Source: Salvator merianae
Taxonomy: Eukaryota; Chordata; Lepidosauria; Squamata; Teiidae
DNA length: 64,000 nucleotides
Reading direction: 5' to 3'
Assembly (NCBI GenBank): GCA_003586115.2
Contig: QVOM02000042.1
Location: forward strand, 77,853,636 to 77,917,635
Of the stretch, positions 22,810-34,807 are shown in pieces. The position numbers were made by a program, and so were the translations under genes. How positions within the stretch are numbered: position 1 is the first letter of the stretch; each line of letters opens with the position of its first letter. Under the pieces are notes generated by a model, which was given only the letters and a program-made list of their open reading frames with translations, searched no databases and was not told the DNA's origin.

Positions 22810-23233
22810 GGGCCTGTTCACACTTGCTACTAGCAAGTGTCAAGAATGCTTGCTAGACAAGTGTGTCCACACCTTGCAGAGGCCTGAGTGGCCGGGAGCA
22901 GGCTACAGCCACTCCCAGTCACTGCTATCTGTGGAGCACTAATTAGTGCTCCACAACCTTACCAGGAGGTGATAGTCACCTCCTGGTACGGTGCATTTGC
23001 ACATACCTGGCATTGCAGCATCCAGGCTAGTGCGATGGACTGATCAGCATCTGTGTGCTGCATGGGCCTGCCAGTTGCCATGGCAGTGGCTGGATGCTTC
23101 CTGGATGCTGCCATGGTGTGGATTGGGTAAGGCTACTGGCATTCACACAAGGACTGTGTCTGTGCTGCAAGGACTATTCCACCTTAGAATGGGATAATTA
23201 TCTCATTCTGAGGTGGAAAGTGTGGAAAGGCCC
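22810..23233. mobile_element. GGGCCTGTTC-family element, subfamily B
   Basis: The 424-bp element has ends GGGCCTGTTCACACTTGC and GGAAAGTGTGGAAAGGCCC and flanks AAT/TAT. It carries two perfect palindromes: one of 26 bp at 22930-22955 (arm TGTGGAGCACTAA) and one at 22960-22988 (TACCAGGAGGTGA, TAG, then the complement). It also has a third hairpin near the right end (arms CCACCTTAGAATG / CATTCTGAGGTGG). It is closely related to 35869-36268. Confidence 0.85.
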
Positions 23234-23429
23234 TATGACAGCCAATTCAGATGTGAGATTTGAGGCAAGCTGAGGTGTTTCATTTTCCTTGTCCTGCTCC
23301 CTAGACTTACCTGATCTAAAACTGAAAGTGGATCATTGTCCCTCTTTTAGATGTATTCTGACTTCCAGAAAACATGACCAGTAGTCAGGGATTATGTAAG
23401 CCTTAGTGCAACAAAATCACTCAGCTATA

Positions 23430-23566
23430 CAATTTAAGACTCCTATTCTATACATATTTAACACAAGGTAAGTACTGCAGAACATAGTTTACTTAGAAAT
23501 AACTCCCACTGTTTTCAGTGATATTTACCTTGTGCTAAACAGGTATAGGATAGGAGTCTTAAATTG
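23430..23566. repeat. Fold-back element with long arms
   Basis: The left arm AATTTAAGACTCCTATTC (23431 on) pairs with GAATAGGAGTCTTAAATT-like sequence at 23543-23566, with one mismatch over 24 bp. Pairing extends into CACAAGGTAA and TTACCTTGTG. The loop holds ACTTAGAAATAACTCCCACTG, resembling a palindromic squamate repeat with a similar core. Confidence 0.65.
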
Positions 23567-25555
23567 TAGTTTGACCTGTGCATTTTTTTTGTGATATGTG
23601 TGAAGAGTATTTCCCATTCATTCTGTCATTCATGTGAACATGCATATTTAAGTGCCTCTGAGTTGCCAGAGAAAGTTGGCTCAGTTTCTCACATGTGGAC
23701 TAACAATTTAAAAGTGTAGAGAAGGAAACATCACAATTCCAGTGGAAATGAATGCACCAAGTAGACAAATTATCATCCTACAGGATCAGTGGGTGAGTCA
23801 CAGAAAACTAATTCACAGCTTCCTTTTCCATCCTCCAGCTTTTACCATGACTCCTTCTTTCAACACCAGCAACAGAAAGCAAATAAAGCCTACGGCTGCA
23901 TTGAAATCAGCTTAAAGGCTGGAGCCGCTCACTTCTTGTCCAGCCAGGGCAACTGCTCCCACCCTTGCTGAGTCCAGGTTATGCCCTGGTAGGTATTTGG
24001 TTTATCCATTTCCAAGAATTCTTGCAAACAATCAGCACCAGGGCTAGCGCCACTAAAGCAGAGGAAAAGACCAGGATGAAAACACAGCTTGTATTGAAAA
24101 TGAGAGCAAAGAGCCATAGCTCTATGGGAAATCTTTTCCCATCCCCTCCCCCTTGAACTTTTTCACTTGGTTAGGACCATTCACTTCCTGGATCCACTAA
24201 GAACTCAGAGCTCTGCCAAGGCACAGGGCAAAATTTTCAGAGTGAGGGCAGGATGCGGGTAATGATGCACAGGTGAGGTGGGAGGAAAGCAAGCAAAGGA
24301 GACATAACCATCAAATATCCTTTTCAAAAAGCGACAATTGTATGCATAATTTTTTCAAAAAAGGAGAAAGAGGGCAAAATCTAAAAATATATTTATACAA
24401 AGATCGTAGAGACAGAAAAGGAGGGATATACTCTGACTTTCTAATAGATATACAACTTAAAAGAATTTTATTGCATCTGAAAAAAAAAAATCATGCCGGA
24501 GCTGACTTTCCCTTAAATGTTTAAATGACAAGTAATCTCTTCATAGACAGCCATGTCCTAAATAATTCTCAAAATCAGGACAGAGCTATTCCAAATAAGA
24601 TTAAAATTTGAAAGACTGTAAAATCCGGGCCTGTTGGAATGGTATATAATAAGTAAAATTTAACAGATTCCTTTCTTTGAATTTCTGAGGGGTGGAGAAT
24701 GACCTAGTTTCTTTTTATGAAACCCAACAAGAACACAGGACTGATAACTTAGCACTGATAACATCACATTGCACCATCTAAGAGATACTATTCTCTCTGA
24801 AGCAACACTGCTTCCTTGCCTTTCACGGGAATTTGGAATCATTATACCCCCCCTTCCTTCCTCAACTGCATGGGGGATTTGCTCCACACCGTAAAGGAAT
24901 CCTCTTTCACGTTTGTAAGATTAGGCTGGCCCCTCAGAGTGTTCCAAGGTCTCTTGCTTATACCACATGTATCTGAGGTAAAAAAATTATCTGAGATGAG
25001 CCCCTGTGCTTTTCACTTAAACCATACTTAGTGTTTACTCTTCACTGGCAGCAAGTTCATAATCAGTTGCTATGGTGATCATTGCCATAGCACCATACAT
25101 CTTTTCCCTGATGGCTCATTTTCTAATAATATGTGCATGAGTGAGTGAAAGATGATAAGAACCTAAAACTTGCCTGAATTGGATGTCATGTCCAGCATTA
25201 TGATTTTGGTCCCTGAGCAAACACCCCTGAGAACTCCCTAACCAGAGCACAGTGAAGAGCACTGTTTCCTCTTTTCCATGTCCTCAGTATCAGGTACCTG
25301 AATATATACCCTCTCTAAATATTAAAGGATTATTCAGCTTTTTTTTTTTTTTTTCCTTTTCCATGTCATTCTTGAATTTGTCTCATTCTTCCTTAATGCT
25401 TTCTAAACAAGAGTATATCAATGCAAAATAAAATGGGGCAAAATGTTCTTGATCCAAGCTCATCCCCCAATGACTACATGGTCCTATCCATGCTTTATTC
25501 TTGGCAACAATTCAGACATAGTTGAAAATTAATATTTAGTTTGCTCTTGTTGCCT
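23567..25555. other. Unrecognised stretch
   Basis: No gene was recognised. Two X-box-like half palindromes (TGCTATGG and CCATAGCA) face each other at 25066-25092. A T-run of 16 is at about 25340. Confidence 0.35.
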
Positions 25556-25632
25556 TCTGGGAAGGTGCTGGGGCTGAAACTGGGACCTTCTCAATGCAAA
25601 GCAACTGGCCACTTGCTACATCCTACAGTTGC
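25556..25632 (-). mobile_element. tRNA-headed SINE fragment
   Basis: Read on the minus strand: CTGTAGGATGTAGCAAGTGG, then TGCTTTGCATTGAGAAGGTC and CCAGTTTCAGCCCCAGC. This is a decayed tRNA-like head with an AAGGTC-CCAGTTTCA B-box region. Confidence 0.55.
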
Positions 25633-26372
25633 AAGAGTGATGGATGAGAATATTTTCTGTCTATAAAAAGGCATAATTTTACTTTAGGGCTGTAAGTAAT
25701 AAGGTAACCCTGCTTTATTTCTTTTATGAATACTTTCAGCTGTTCAACATTCCTCTCTTCACCATTGCACTCTTCCAGCCATTGCCTAATCTGTATTAAG
25801 TAAACTGAATTCTAACAAAGTTTCTACCAAATTCCTTTGCAATCTGAGATAAATATCAACTTTGTGTGGTATTGTCTTACCCCAAATCTGACCATGTAGA
25901 CTGATCTATCTGGGACAGTTTCATCAATCATCCAAAAGTTTTTTTAAAAAAATGCTATTCCCGTCATCCTCAGACAACAACGAAGGACTATAGTACCAAA
26001 CATCAGGGTACTGATGGCTGATCTCATCTGCCTGGCAGCAACACTGCATGAGGCCAGAGAGCCTCCAGAGGGCAAGAGGAAATTCCAAGATCTTCTTTAG
26101 ATGCCAGAATGGCCTCTCACTGCCCCTGCCAAATGGCAATAGGTAATCCTGGCAAAATACCAGGCTCGTACCTGTGTCTGGCATTTCTTCATGAGATCAT
26201 TCCTCTTACAAAAGACCCATATGTAGGAAGCTCTCACCCACTTTTCTTTGTTATTTTTCACACACCTCCTACTAATATGTAGTCCTGGGAACACTGTGGG
26301 TTTTTACCCACAGCTGGAGGCACCTACAGGCGATTTTTAACCCGGCTCTCTAAGATCTTCTTAACTAATAAA
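25633..26372. other. Unrecognised stretch
   Basis: No named feature. Confidence 0.35.
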
Positions 26373-27844
26373 GGGTGCATTCTGACACAGCATTTAATCA
26401 GTTTACAGGCCATCTTCAGTTCCCGCTAGCCTGACATGCTCTTGCCTTTCCATAATTTTTCTGGAGTAAATTGGCAAAATCTGGACTACTTTGCATTCAG
26501 ATTTAATGAATTCTCACGCCATTCCAAATCACTAGCCCACTTTACTTTGCAATGTGAGAACGTAGAAGGAGGCTATTTGGGAGGGACTGTACTTTTTGGG
26601 GTGTGTGCAGAGGGAAATCTCCCCATTTCCTGCCACCCCATGATAGACTTTGTGGGTGGATGGGAAGCATAGTAGTTCCTTCCTCCTCTATTAGCCCCCA
26701 TTCCATCACTGCCAAGAGAAGAGAAATCCATCCTCCATTTTACTTTGCCAATCTGTCGTCCTTCCTCCTCCTTTATCTTCCATTCGCCATTGCCAGGACA
26801 AGATTAAAGGCTTCCTCCACTCCTGTCTACTGATTAAACCAAAAACCAGAGCTTCTCCTAGTTTATGGGGTTTGCGCAAAACCGACACAGTGCCACAGCA
26901 AACTTCAGGCAACAAAACAGTTCACTGCGGGCTGCATGCTAGGGAGGGAGGGTACCACGGCAGATGGCCACCTGGAGATAAGAGTGGGCTGGGGTGGAGA
27001 AGGCAGTTCTAAAATGCATTCCCTGCTCCTGGTTGCTTCCCGTTCTCCTGCAGTCTGGGGACCCTTTCCCTCACTTTAGTGCAAAAACGCGGCAGCAGAA
27101 CAGCATCATTAAGGCAAGGCACGGTTAAACACAGCTCCTGATCTTGAGTGCTTTTGGGGGGTGGACATGTTTGATGTCCTGAGAATGTTTTAATTCAAAA
27201 CACTGCCCCTGTTTGAGGGTGCAGTCCTCTTACCCCAACAAAGAACCCACTCAGTATCTGTTTTGCCATTGGCACCACACAGCTACATAGTGGGACACAT
27301 GCCACTGTGGATGTCTCGGGCAAAGGTGAGGAAGAGTTCATTTGCTGGCCATTAACTACATTATCATGATATTGGAACCCCTCACACATTTCCCCCTCTT
27401 CACGGACCTCTCCATGCTTTTGCGCTACTCTTAAATTGCACAATTGCACAAAAGTACAATTGCAACATAGCAGAAATCACCACCTGCCCTTTAAGAAGCT
27501 TAATTGTGCAGTACATGTGGTATTAAAGTTCTGTTTGTGTAGATACAAACTGGAGGGGGAGAAGGAGCAAATGATGAATGACTAGTAATGCCGCCAAATG
27601 AATCCATGTTCTGAGATGGCAGCGGGGACATACAGAGGGCAGAGTTTGACTTGCCCACCCCTGTAAAATCAAGATTTGAACATTGGGACTGCATCCAATC
27701 ACTGACTGAACAGGGAGGGAAATTTGGTGAGGGGTGGAGGCAGAAAAGTTACGGTTTCCCCATGCCACACACAGGAAACATCAGTGTGAGAACGAACAAG
27801 TCTGAATTGAGTCCATGTTAAAATGCAAATGTGGGAACAACTGG
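26373..27844. mobile_element. Long non-autonomous element, GCATTTAATCAG type
   Basis: This is the fullest copy of a family also seen at 40599-41630 and 61584-62683. It starts GGGTGCATTCTGACACAGC then CATTTAATCAGTTTACAGGC, and ends AATGCAAATGTGGGAACAAC. The body includes CATGTTCTGAGATGGCAGCG and AGCTACATAGTGGGACACAT. A 78-codon frame (26436-26672) is alike in the 40599 copy (phrases WQN.DYFAF and LAHFTLQCENVEG), but it has no known domain and the similarity follows DNA homology. Confidence 0.8.
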
Positions 27845-28400
27845 AAGACAAACTCAGCCCTCGTACTCTTCCAATACAGATTAAATTTACGATGTCAGAC
27901 TGCACCCAAACTTGTCAAAAACTGATCCAGGGATATTCTACTAGCGAAGCGTTCATAGTGCTGTGACATCTTTCTTGGCCTACCTAAGGGTTAACAATAT
28001 AAATTCAATTGATTAGCATGAGGAATCTGAACCCTATTAGTATTCACATTCCTGATTGGCTGATCATGAGACCAGATTTGTGTCATCTTAAATAAATTGG
28101 TTCAGGATAAGTAAAGCATTTTCCTCGAAATTATGTATCTCCTCCTTCCCCTTTTAAGAGACTGAACTGATTCCTTTGTTCCTTCCTGTTCCATCTCTCA
28201 CAAAACTGCATGTGAAGGTGGTGATTGTGAAACTGCTATTGGCAACTGGTTCAAGCATTCTCAACTTATGATTTGGATTCCCAGACATTCTGGTAAAAGA
28301 AAAAGATCACCTCTTCAAAAAACCATTATATACTCCACCCTTCTAGCAAGAGAACTGCATTCAAAACACTTTTTAAAACTATCCAATGAAAAGACATAAC
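27845..28400. other. Unrecognised stretch
   Basis: No named feature. Confidence 0.35.
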
Positions 28401-28573
28401 AGATCTGTGGTAGAGCAACTTCCTGGAAAGCAGAGGGTTACTGGTTCAATCCCTATCCTCTCCCCAGAGATACAGAAGTGGTTTGCCATTGCATACTTCC
28501 TGGGAAGGGCTGGGAATTGAACCAGCGACCTTCTGGTTTTCCAGGCAGCTTGCTCTACCATTGAGCTACAGCC
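28401..28573. mobile_element. Inward-facing pair of tRNA-like SINE heads
   Basis: On the plus strand, TGGTAGAGCAACTTCCTGG then GGTTACTGGTTCAATCCC is a tRNA-like head (28405-28455). On the minus strand, GGCTGTAGCTCAATGGTAG then GGTCGCTGGTTCAATTCCC is a second head (28573-28510). They converge on a shared centre containing AGAAGTGGTTTGCCATTGC, which is part of the SINE body in the 18534 copy. The result is a palindrome with B boxes on both strands. Confidence 0.75.
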
Positions 28574-29045
28574 ATTCCAGGGGTGTAAATACCATTGATC
28601 TGGCTGACTCCTGAGTGAGGTATTTATTGCATATTTTTCCTGTTTTAGGTCTCACTCTGCACAGTGTGAGGGGCCCATCTTGGGTTTGGTTTTTTTGTTT
28701 GTTTTCCTAGGAACTCATACCACACTAGCCAAGCCCCCTCCCCCTGAACTGCAGTCAATCCCTCATTGGAAGAAAAGCAGGCTATGAATTCAAAACTCAA
28801 TATACTGTGTAACTGACTTCCAAAAGAATGGGAAAGTGACCTGAGAAGAAACAGTAGTTTCCTGCTTACTACTACCATACATTTACTTTGGCTCTGAATC
28901 TAACAGCTTTATCAGCTGTCAAGGCAGGAGAGGGTTGGATGCTCTTTGTTTTGGTGGTGGACAGGCATAAATATGCTTTTACTATCTAATAATGTTTGCC
29001 CAGGACAAAGCTTGCTTCTTGCCCTGTGCTGACCATGTGCATGCT
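28574..29045. other. Unrecognised stretch
   Basis: No named feature. Confidence 0.35.
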
Positions 29046-29556
29046 GGGAAAACATAGAATCATAGAGTTGGAAGGGACCTCCAGGGTCATCAAGTCCAAC
29101 CCCCTGCTCAATGCAGGATTCACTAAACCATCCCAGACAGATATCCATCCAGTGTTTCCTTGAAGACCTCCAGCGAAGGAGAGCCCACCACCTCCTGTGG
29201 TAACCTGTTCCAATGACTGATTGCCCTCATTGTCAGAAAGTTTTTTCTAATATTTAGTCCGTATCTACTCCCTTGAAGTTTCATCCCATTGTTTCTAGTC
29301 CTTCCTTCTTGTGCAAGTGAGAATCGGGACAATCCTTCTGCATTGTGACAGCCCTTCAGATACTTGAAAACAGCTATCATGTCTCTTCTCAGTCTTCTCT
29401 TCTGCAGGCTAAACATTCCTAGGTCCTTTAACGTTCCCCGTAAGACATGGTTTGCAGATCACTCACCATTTTGGTCGCCCTTCTCTGAACTTGTTCCAGT
29501 TTGGCAATGTCTTTTTTAAATCGGGGTGTCCAGAACTGGACACAATACATCTCAAG
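29046..29556 (-). mobile_element. CR1 3' end, antisense, well preserved
   Basis: The minus-strand frame (29123-29416) translates to CR1 ORF2 C-terminus: LQKRRLRRDMIAVFKYLKG, RNNGMKLQGSRYGL, RNFLTMRAISHWNRLPQEVV-like text and SPSLEVFKETLDGYLSGMV. Upstream, [20 protein letters not shown] is in another frame, so at least one frameshift exists. The 3' UTR reads, antisense, ATAGAATCATAGAGTTGG. It is highly similar to 58086-58700. Confidence 0.92.
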
Positions 29557-30114
29557 CCTCTGGTGATTTCTCTTGTCACAGCAAAACAGAGACCACATAG
29601 GGGCTGCCCTGGCAAACACTACTATTCAGGGAAATAAGAAGTCATTCAGTAAAACCCTGTCGGCAGAGCTTGAAAGTTCCCTTCACTGTGCAGAGATTTT
29701 TATGCTCTGTGAGTTTTCATACCTGCTGTTTCAAACAGCACTCATTTTTCCCTACGCTAACTTCAGCATTAAAAATACATTCAATGTTGCCTGTCACTTC
29801 AGGGAAGGAAAACACTTATCTTGAGTCTATACCTTATGCCCAAGCTGAGAAGAAAAGAGATAACCTTGCAATAAGAGAAGACTGAAAACTCCCAATTTTG
29901 CAAAAGATAGTGTATCCTGTAATTACTTAAAGCTGAATTTCTGGTTACTTTTACCTAGGGCAAGTCACTGTCCTTCCGTCATCCTACCAATTGGATTGTT
30001 ATGAGGTTAAAAAGGAAGCAAAGGAAAAGATATGCAATGCCTTTAGATCTTCAGAAGAAAATCAGGAGGGAGTTATGATAATTAAATAATGGCCATCTCC
30101 AGAAGGGGGATAAA
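29557..30114. other. Unrecognised stretch with a possible SINE remnant
   Basis: GGGCAAGTCACTGTCCTTC at about 29958, followed by GGATTGTTATGAGGTTAAA, resembles the body of the SINE at 43925-44115. Confidence 0.35.
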
Positions 30115-30836
30115 TAACACTATTATGATGTGGTTCTGTTGGAATTGTCACATGTGTCAGTAGCAACCCCAACACAGCCCTACAATATCAGGGTGAAAAC
30201 CCGCTATAACCTATTTTGGGATAAAACCAGCTCTGACCACGGGTTTTCCTGAAGCTGTGCTATATCCTCCTGGTGGGAGCCATCTTCTTGTATGTGGTCA
30301 CCACACATGTGCAGGGCCCAAAAAGTTGTACCACCACTTTAGTAGCTAGAAGGGCGGGCACCCAGGATACAGCCTTTTCAGTGGTGGCTCCCAGACTATG
30401 GAACAGTCTTCCCCCCCAAGGTGTGTCAGGCATATTCACTTTACATTTTTAGGAGAGCAGTGAAGATGCACCTATTTACACTTGCCTTTAGCTAAGGAAA
30501 CAGCTTCCCCTCTCCACTTTCAGGCACTGTTTGCTGTTTTAGTATGTGTATTTTACATTCTGTTTTTATTGTTGTAACCCATCCTGAGATCTTCGGGTAC
30601 AGGGTGGGATAAAAATGCAAATAAATAAATAAAAATGGTGGCTGTGCATGTGCAGTGGTGGCAATCACATACTTCTGGGTATTTCATGCCACTGAAATTC
30701 CCAGATAAGTGCATCACTATGTCATGCAAACACAGTGCCAGCCTCACGCTATGTATTCAACAATTATTCTGGAGGGGCTTTACTGCACAATATTGCTTGT
30801 TAGCACAATTTTTGGACAGTGCCTGGAGCTGGCCAA
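30115..30836. mobile_element. MITE related to 15798-16235, split by an L2 tail
   Basis: GTTGGAATTGTCACATGTG, then AGCAACCCCAACACAGCCCT and ACTTCTGGGTATTTCATGCC match the 15798 element in order. The right end, GTGCCTGGAGCTGGCC, matches its GTCTGGAGGTGGCC. The left terminus is unclear. A 320-bp L2 3' end lies inside. Confidence 0.65.
30311..30632 (+). mobile_element. L2 LINE 3' end nested in MITE
   Basis: The translation gives AFSVVAPRLWNSLPP-like text, then KMHLFTLAF. The 3' UTR has GATCTTCGGGTACAGGGTGG and a GCAAATAAATAAATAAA tail. It interrupts the surrounding MITE. Confidence 0.8.
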
Positions 30837-31074
30837 TAAGTTTTAGCCCCACAAATGTGTGAAACCTGAAGTTAACTGATGATTATCTAGGCAAATCTTA
30901 TGTGTCTGTGCTCTTATCTAAAGGAGAAACTCTACTACTTGAATTCTGTGGCAGCCCCTACCCTCACAACACATTTCTATGAGGTACTTGCTATTAATCT
31001 TTTCACTCAGACATTCCCTGTATCTCACGGTTATCTGTTTTTTCCTCTCCCACCAGGTTTCCAGTATGATTCTA

Positions 31075-31196
31075 ATTACTTTGTCACAGTTCAAATTGTT
31101 TTTTTGCCTTGTTTATTATGCTTTATGTTATAAACTGCTTTGGAATTTTTAAAAAGCAGATGGTATAGAAATGTTTTGAATGAATGAGTGAATAAT
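31075..31196 (+). mobile_element. LINE 3' tail
   Basis: TTATAAACTGCTTTGGAATT then GCAGATGGTATAGAAATG and TTTTGAATGAATGAGTGAAT has the layout of L2/CR1-type 3' termini. Confidence 0.5.
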
Positions 31197-32044
31197 TCTA
31201 CTCAGTAAAAGACAAATGAGGGCACAATGCCTGTGGAGATATGTCTAGGGTGAGGATGGGGAGAACAGGAACCATTTGATATATTATACTAACCAAGGTG
31301 ATAGGTATATGAACTGGCCCACTTTTAGATGGCATAGAAGATGTCTATAATTTCAAGTGCCCACTGTGTGAAAACAGAATCCCCACTACATCCACATTCA
31401 GCTCTCTTTCCGAATCTTCTAGAGATTAATGAACCATGTGCACAAACAGAAAACATTCCTGTCTATTTTGCTTCCATCTCCCACATCTGAACCCCTGACA
31501 ACCATTGCCAGGAAAAGATGGGTTAGACGCCTTTTCTGGTCTGTCCCTAGAAGTATGTCCAAGTTCCTAATGTGAGTTTCCTTCTTCCCCTCTCCCAAGA
31601 CCAAGTACTCATCACAAACCCTCAATTTATTAGGTTATTTGAAACAAGACACTCTGTTTCTGGCCCTTTTTTGCCTCTGTTCCTCCCTAACTTCAGACCT
31701 GCTTCTTTGCCTTTGAATAAAGTTTGGTTGGGTGCCCACAAGTTCCACTCCCTCATACATCACTTTAGTAGTACCACTCCTTGCACAGACTTGGGTATTC
31801 AGCTCTCCCCCTGCCAGAAAAGAATGCTTTGTTTCACTAAGTTACCTTTTTAAACCAGGTACATGGTTGACAGCTTCCTCCTGCTCCTGCTCCTCCTCAA
31901 CCACAAGGTAAGTAATGCTGCCTTTAAAAACAGATGCCTGACAGTGGCATAAACTGACCCTATTGTGCGCAATGCTGCAGAGGCATCCACAAAGTTATTT
32001 ATTCTGCTGTTCCAAATAAACGCATTCTTGGATTGGGTGGACCA
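31197..32044. other. Unrecognised stretch
   Basis: A CTCCTGCTCCTGCTCCTCCT run is at about 31878. Nothing else was recognised. Confidence 0.35.
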
Positions 32045-32232
32045 ATTAATGAAAGTCAGAGCTGTCAATGGCTATTAGCCCTAATGGTAGTAGGTGGTGG
32101 TACACCTTCAAAGGCCAATTGTTGGAGACTGCAAACAGAGCAAGTCTTCCCTGTGCAGCTGATTGACCACTGTGAGAACAGACGGCCAGACTAGATGGGA
32201 CATGGGTCTGATCCAGTGAGGCTGGATCAGAA
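32045..32232 (+). mobile_element. CR1-clade LINE 3' end fragment
   Basis: AATGGCTATTAGCCCTAATG, CTTCCCTGTGCAGCTGATTG and GGCCAGACTAGATGGGAC, then GTCTGATCCAGTGAGGC, match the 3' region of the LINE at 17340-17572. Confidence 0.75.
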
Positions 32233-33301
32233 TATATCCAGGGTAAAATATCTGCAATTACATACAGTGTAAATGTCCTCTGGTCATCTCTGTGTCATCC
32301 CATTTACCACACATGGATGTACCCTAAATGAACCCATGGAGAGAGATGAATGATCATCCCACTTCTTGGTGCTACTTTACTATTTGCAGGGTGCCTCTTG
32401 TCACTGTAGCACAAACAAAACTCTCAACCTCCTTTCTGGCAGACTGAACACCATAGAACGCTGCTACTATGACCATGGTCAAACATGAACAAAATAGTCT
32501 GCTTCAGGGAAAAAGAGGATCTTGTCTTGCAAGATCAAAAGCATTTTATGATCATATTCACTGAGAACACTTTCCTTTGTTCACCTTTAAAGCTCTGCAG
32601 GCTCTCGTTCTGTCTGCATAGAATTTTTTTTCCTCTCAACCCTTCCCACCCTTTCCCTCTTCCTTCCCTCTGTTTGACTAGATGCTACCTTGCTCTGTCC
32701 CCACCCCACCCCACCTCACCCCTCTCCCTAAAGGGAAAGAGAAAATACCTAAGACAAACCAACAGAATTAAATCATTTCCTCTCCAAACTCAAGAGGAAA
32801 AAAGCAAACACAGAGGGATCATAGAAGCCAAAGGGTTTTTTTTTTTTCTCTTTCTGCTTTTAAATCTATCAAGCAACATAATTTATATCTCTCTGGGCCT
32901 GGTCACACAAGAGTTTTAAGAACAATTCAGGCAGTGTTTGAGTCGCAGGGATCACACTTCTAAATGGTCTTCTGAGCTATCCCACTGAAATTCAAGCTAT
33001 ACTGTATTCAGATTAATCCAGCACTGAAAATGTTCCGACTCCTGCTCTTTAGCTAGGTTATATTTTAAAGATATGAGCAAGTGAAAGGATTACTGTGGGA
33101 AGAACCATACTTTCCTTGGTGAGCAGCATCAGAAGTATTCCGTTCAAGCCACGTACACAAGCTGGGGAGCAAAAGGGTATCTGGAGCTGATAAGAATGCA
33201 GACCTTAAACATCTGGAAGGCACTGGGTTGACAAAGCCGGAGTTAGTGAGAAGGATATCTAGGTTTTAAAAAAAAAACTCATTTTATCATGGGAGTTTCT
33301 G
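32233..33301. other. Mostly unrecognised; one orphan terminus
   Basis: GGGCCTGGTCACACAAGAG at about 32896 has the end design of the 3-bp-TSD elements, but no matching right end was found. Confidence 0.35.
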
Positions 33302-33425
33302 CTTTACATGCAGAAATACCTGGAAAAAAGTCAAGGGAACAGATGTGTGACTGGCTTCTGGGTATTTGCAAGGGTATGCAAACAGAAGGGGTTGACAGAT
33401 GAGAGAGATAAAAGTTCATAATTGC
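33302..33425. mobile_element. Fragment of the fold-back MITE of 639-1043
   Basis: GACTGGCTTCTGGGTATTTG then CAAGGGTATGCAAACAGAAG and GGTTGACAGATGAGAGAGAT correspond to the right hairpin arm of the element at 639-1043. Confidence 0.5.
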
Positions 33426-34196
33426 CTCCTTCACCTGCAGGCACCCTCTGTTATTGGAGTCATGAGGAAACAAGCTTAATTACAGGGTATTTTCCTTTAC
33501 TCTGCCTAGGGATCTCCATTCCTAAATAGGCAGATCCCAAGTGCCAGCTTACTGTGGCAGTCAAGTGGGGTTTGGAAAAGGTAACACATGTGTTCATATG
33601 AGATTGTTACCAAATTTTGCTGGATAGCTCCTGCCCAAAATTTGTTCTGGGATCACAGAAAGGCAGCAGAATGAGACTGTGAGGGAAAGAGCTCTCTGAG
33701 CACTTCGACGCTGCTTTCCCCTGCTGTACTGGATGTGTGTCATAGGTGGGATGGTCTATGATAGCACAGTAACAGAACAGTTGCCTGTATTTATAGCCAT
33801 AAAGCACCGTTAAAGACCAAATGTCAGCAGTGAGCCACATGGAAGGCCTCAGAGAAGATGTCTCATTGCAGTGCTGTTTTTCCAGTGTTTCCCATGGCCC
33901 ATCTGAACATATCCTCAGCCTCAGTCCACTGCAGGGGGCAAAAGGAATAGGGTTATTTAAGATATTCTGAGCAAGACCAGAAAATTGTGAATTCTAAGGG
34001 TGGCTGTTAGTTTAGATGCGCCTATTGAGCAGTCTGCAGAGCCATCAGATTCAGGCAGATGTATAAATTTTTCAGACAACAGAAAAGTCACAATGAATTC
34101 CAGTCCAAAAACCCTTCTCAGTGATGGTGACGTAGTTAAAGATGGTGATTAATTCACCTCAGGAGAGGAATGAGGGGTGGGTGGATGGGGTAGAGA
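33426..34196. other. Unrecognised stretch
   Basis: No named feature. Confidence 0.35.
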
Positions 34197-34526
34197 CACT
34201 GGCGTAGCAAGGGGGGTGCGCGGGGGGCGGTGCGCACCGGGCGGCGCCTTGTTGGGGGCGGCACCCGCCTTTGAGCTGGGCCCTCCCGCCCGCCCTGCGT
34301 CCGGTTTGCCTTTAGGCGGCTTACCGGCACGTCCGCCGCTCGCTCGCCCCGCCCGCCGCTCGCTCGCTCGCTCACCGTGCCGGCTGGCATGCGCGCGCGC
34401 GGCCATCATCACGGCGGCAGCAGGAGTAGGCAGCTGCAGGGCGGGGCGTCCTGCAGGGCGGGGCATCCTGCTCAGCTGTCGCCGTTCGGTCCGCCCCGGG
34501 TGGCGGAACATATAGCTACGCCGCTG
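34197..34526. mobile_element. CpG-rich hAT MITE, 8-bp duplication GGTAGAGA
   Basis: The element begins CACTGGCGTAGCAAGG and ends TATAGCTACGCCGCTG. GGTAGAGA is on both sides (34189-34196, 34527-34534). It is in the opposite orientation to 16438-16764 and about 97 percent identical to it over the 135 bases at one end, by eye. Minus-strand frames such as the 120-codon one at 34149-34511 resemble a frame of the 16438 copy but run out into flanking DNA. Confidence 0.92.
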
Positions 34527-34807
34527 GGTAGAGAATGAATGAGCATCATATCTCCCCTCAGGGAAGTTCCAGTTCTTTCTGCTGAGTCATTCAGGAAGAA
34601 ATAATCAAAAAAGATTCTGAAACTGGGTTACATATTTTTTTCTTTGACACAAAATTTAAAATGTTGCTCCCGTGTATTTTTGGAAAGGAAGTGTTTATAT
34701 CCAATAATGCTCAAAGCTGAGGAGGCACATTCATCGGCTGAACTTTATTAGAAGGTTATTCAGAGTAGTGGGATCTGTATAATCATAGAAAAATTGCACT
34801 AACTTAG

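Noticed and set aside
34197..34526. CpG island promoter
   Set aside because: The island has transposon ends and an 8-bp target duplication and occurs four times in the window, so it is a mobile element. Any promoter activity would be secondary.
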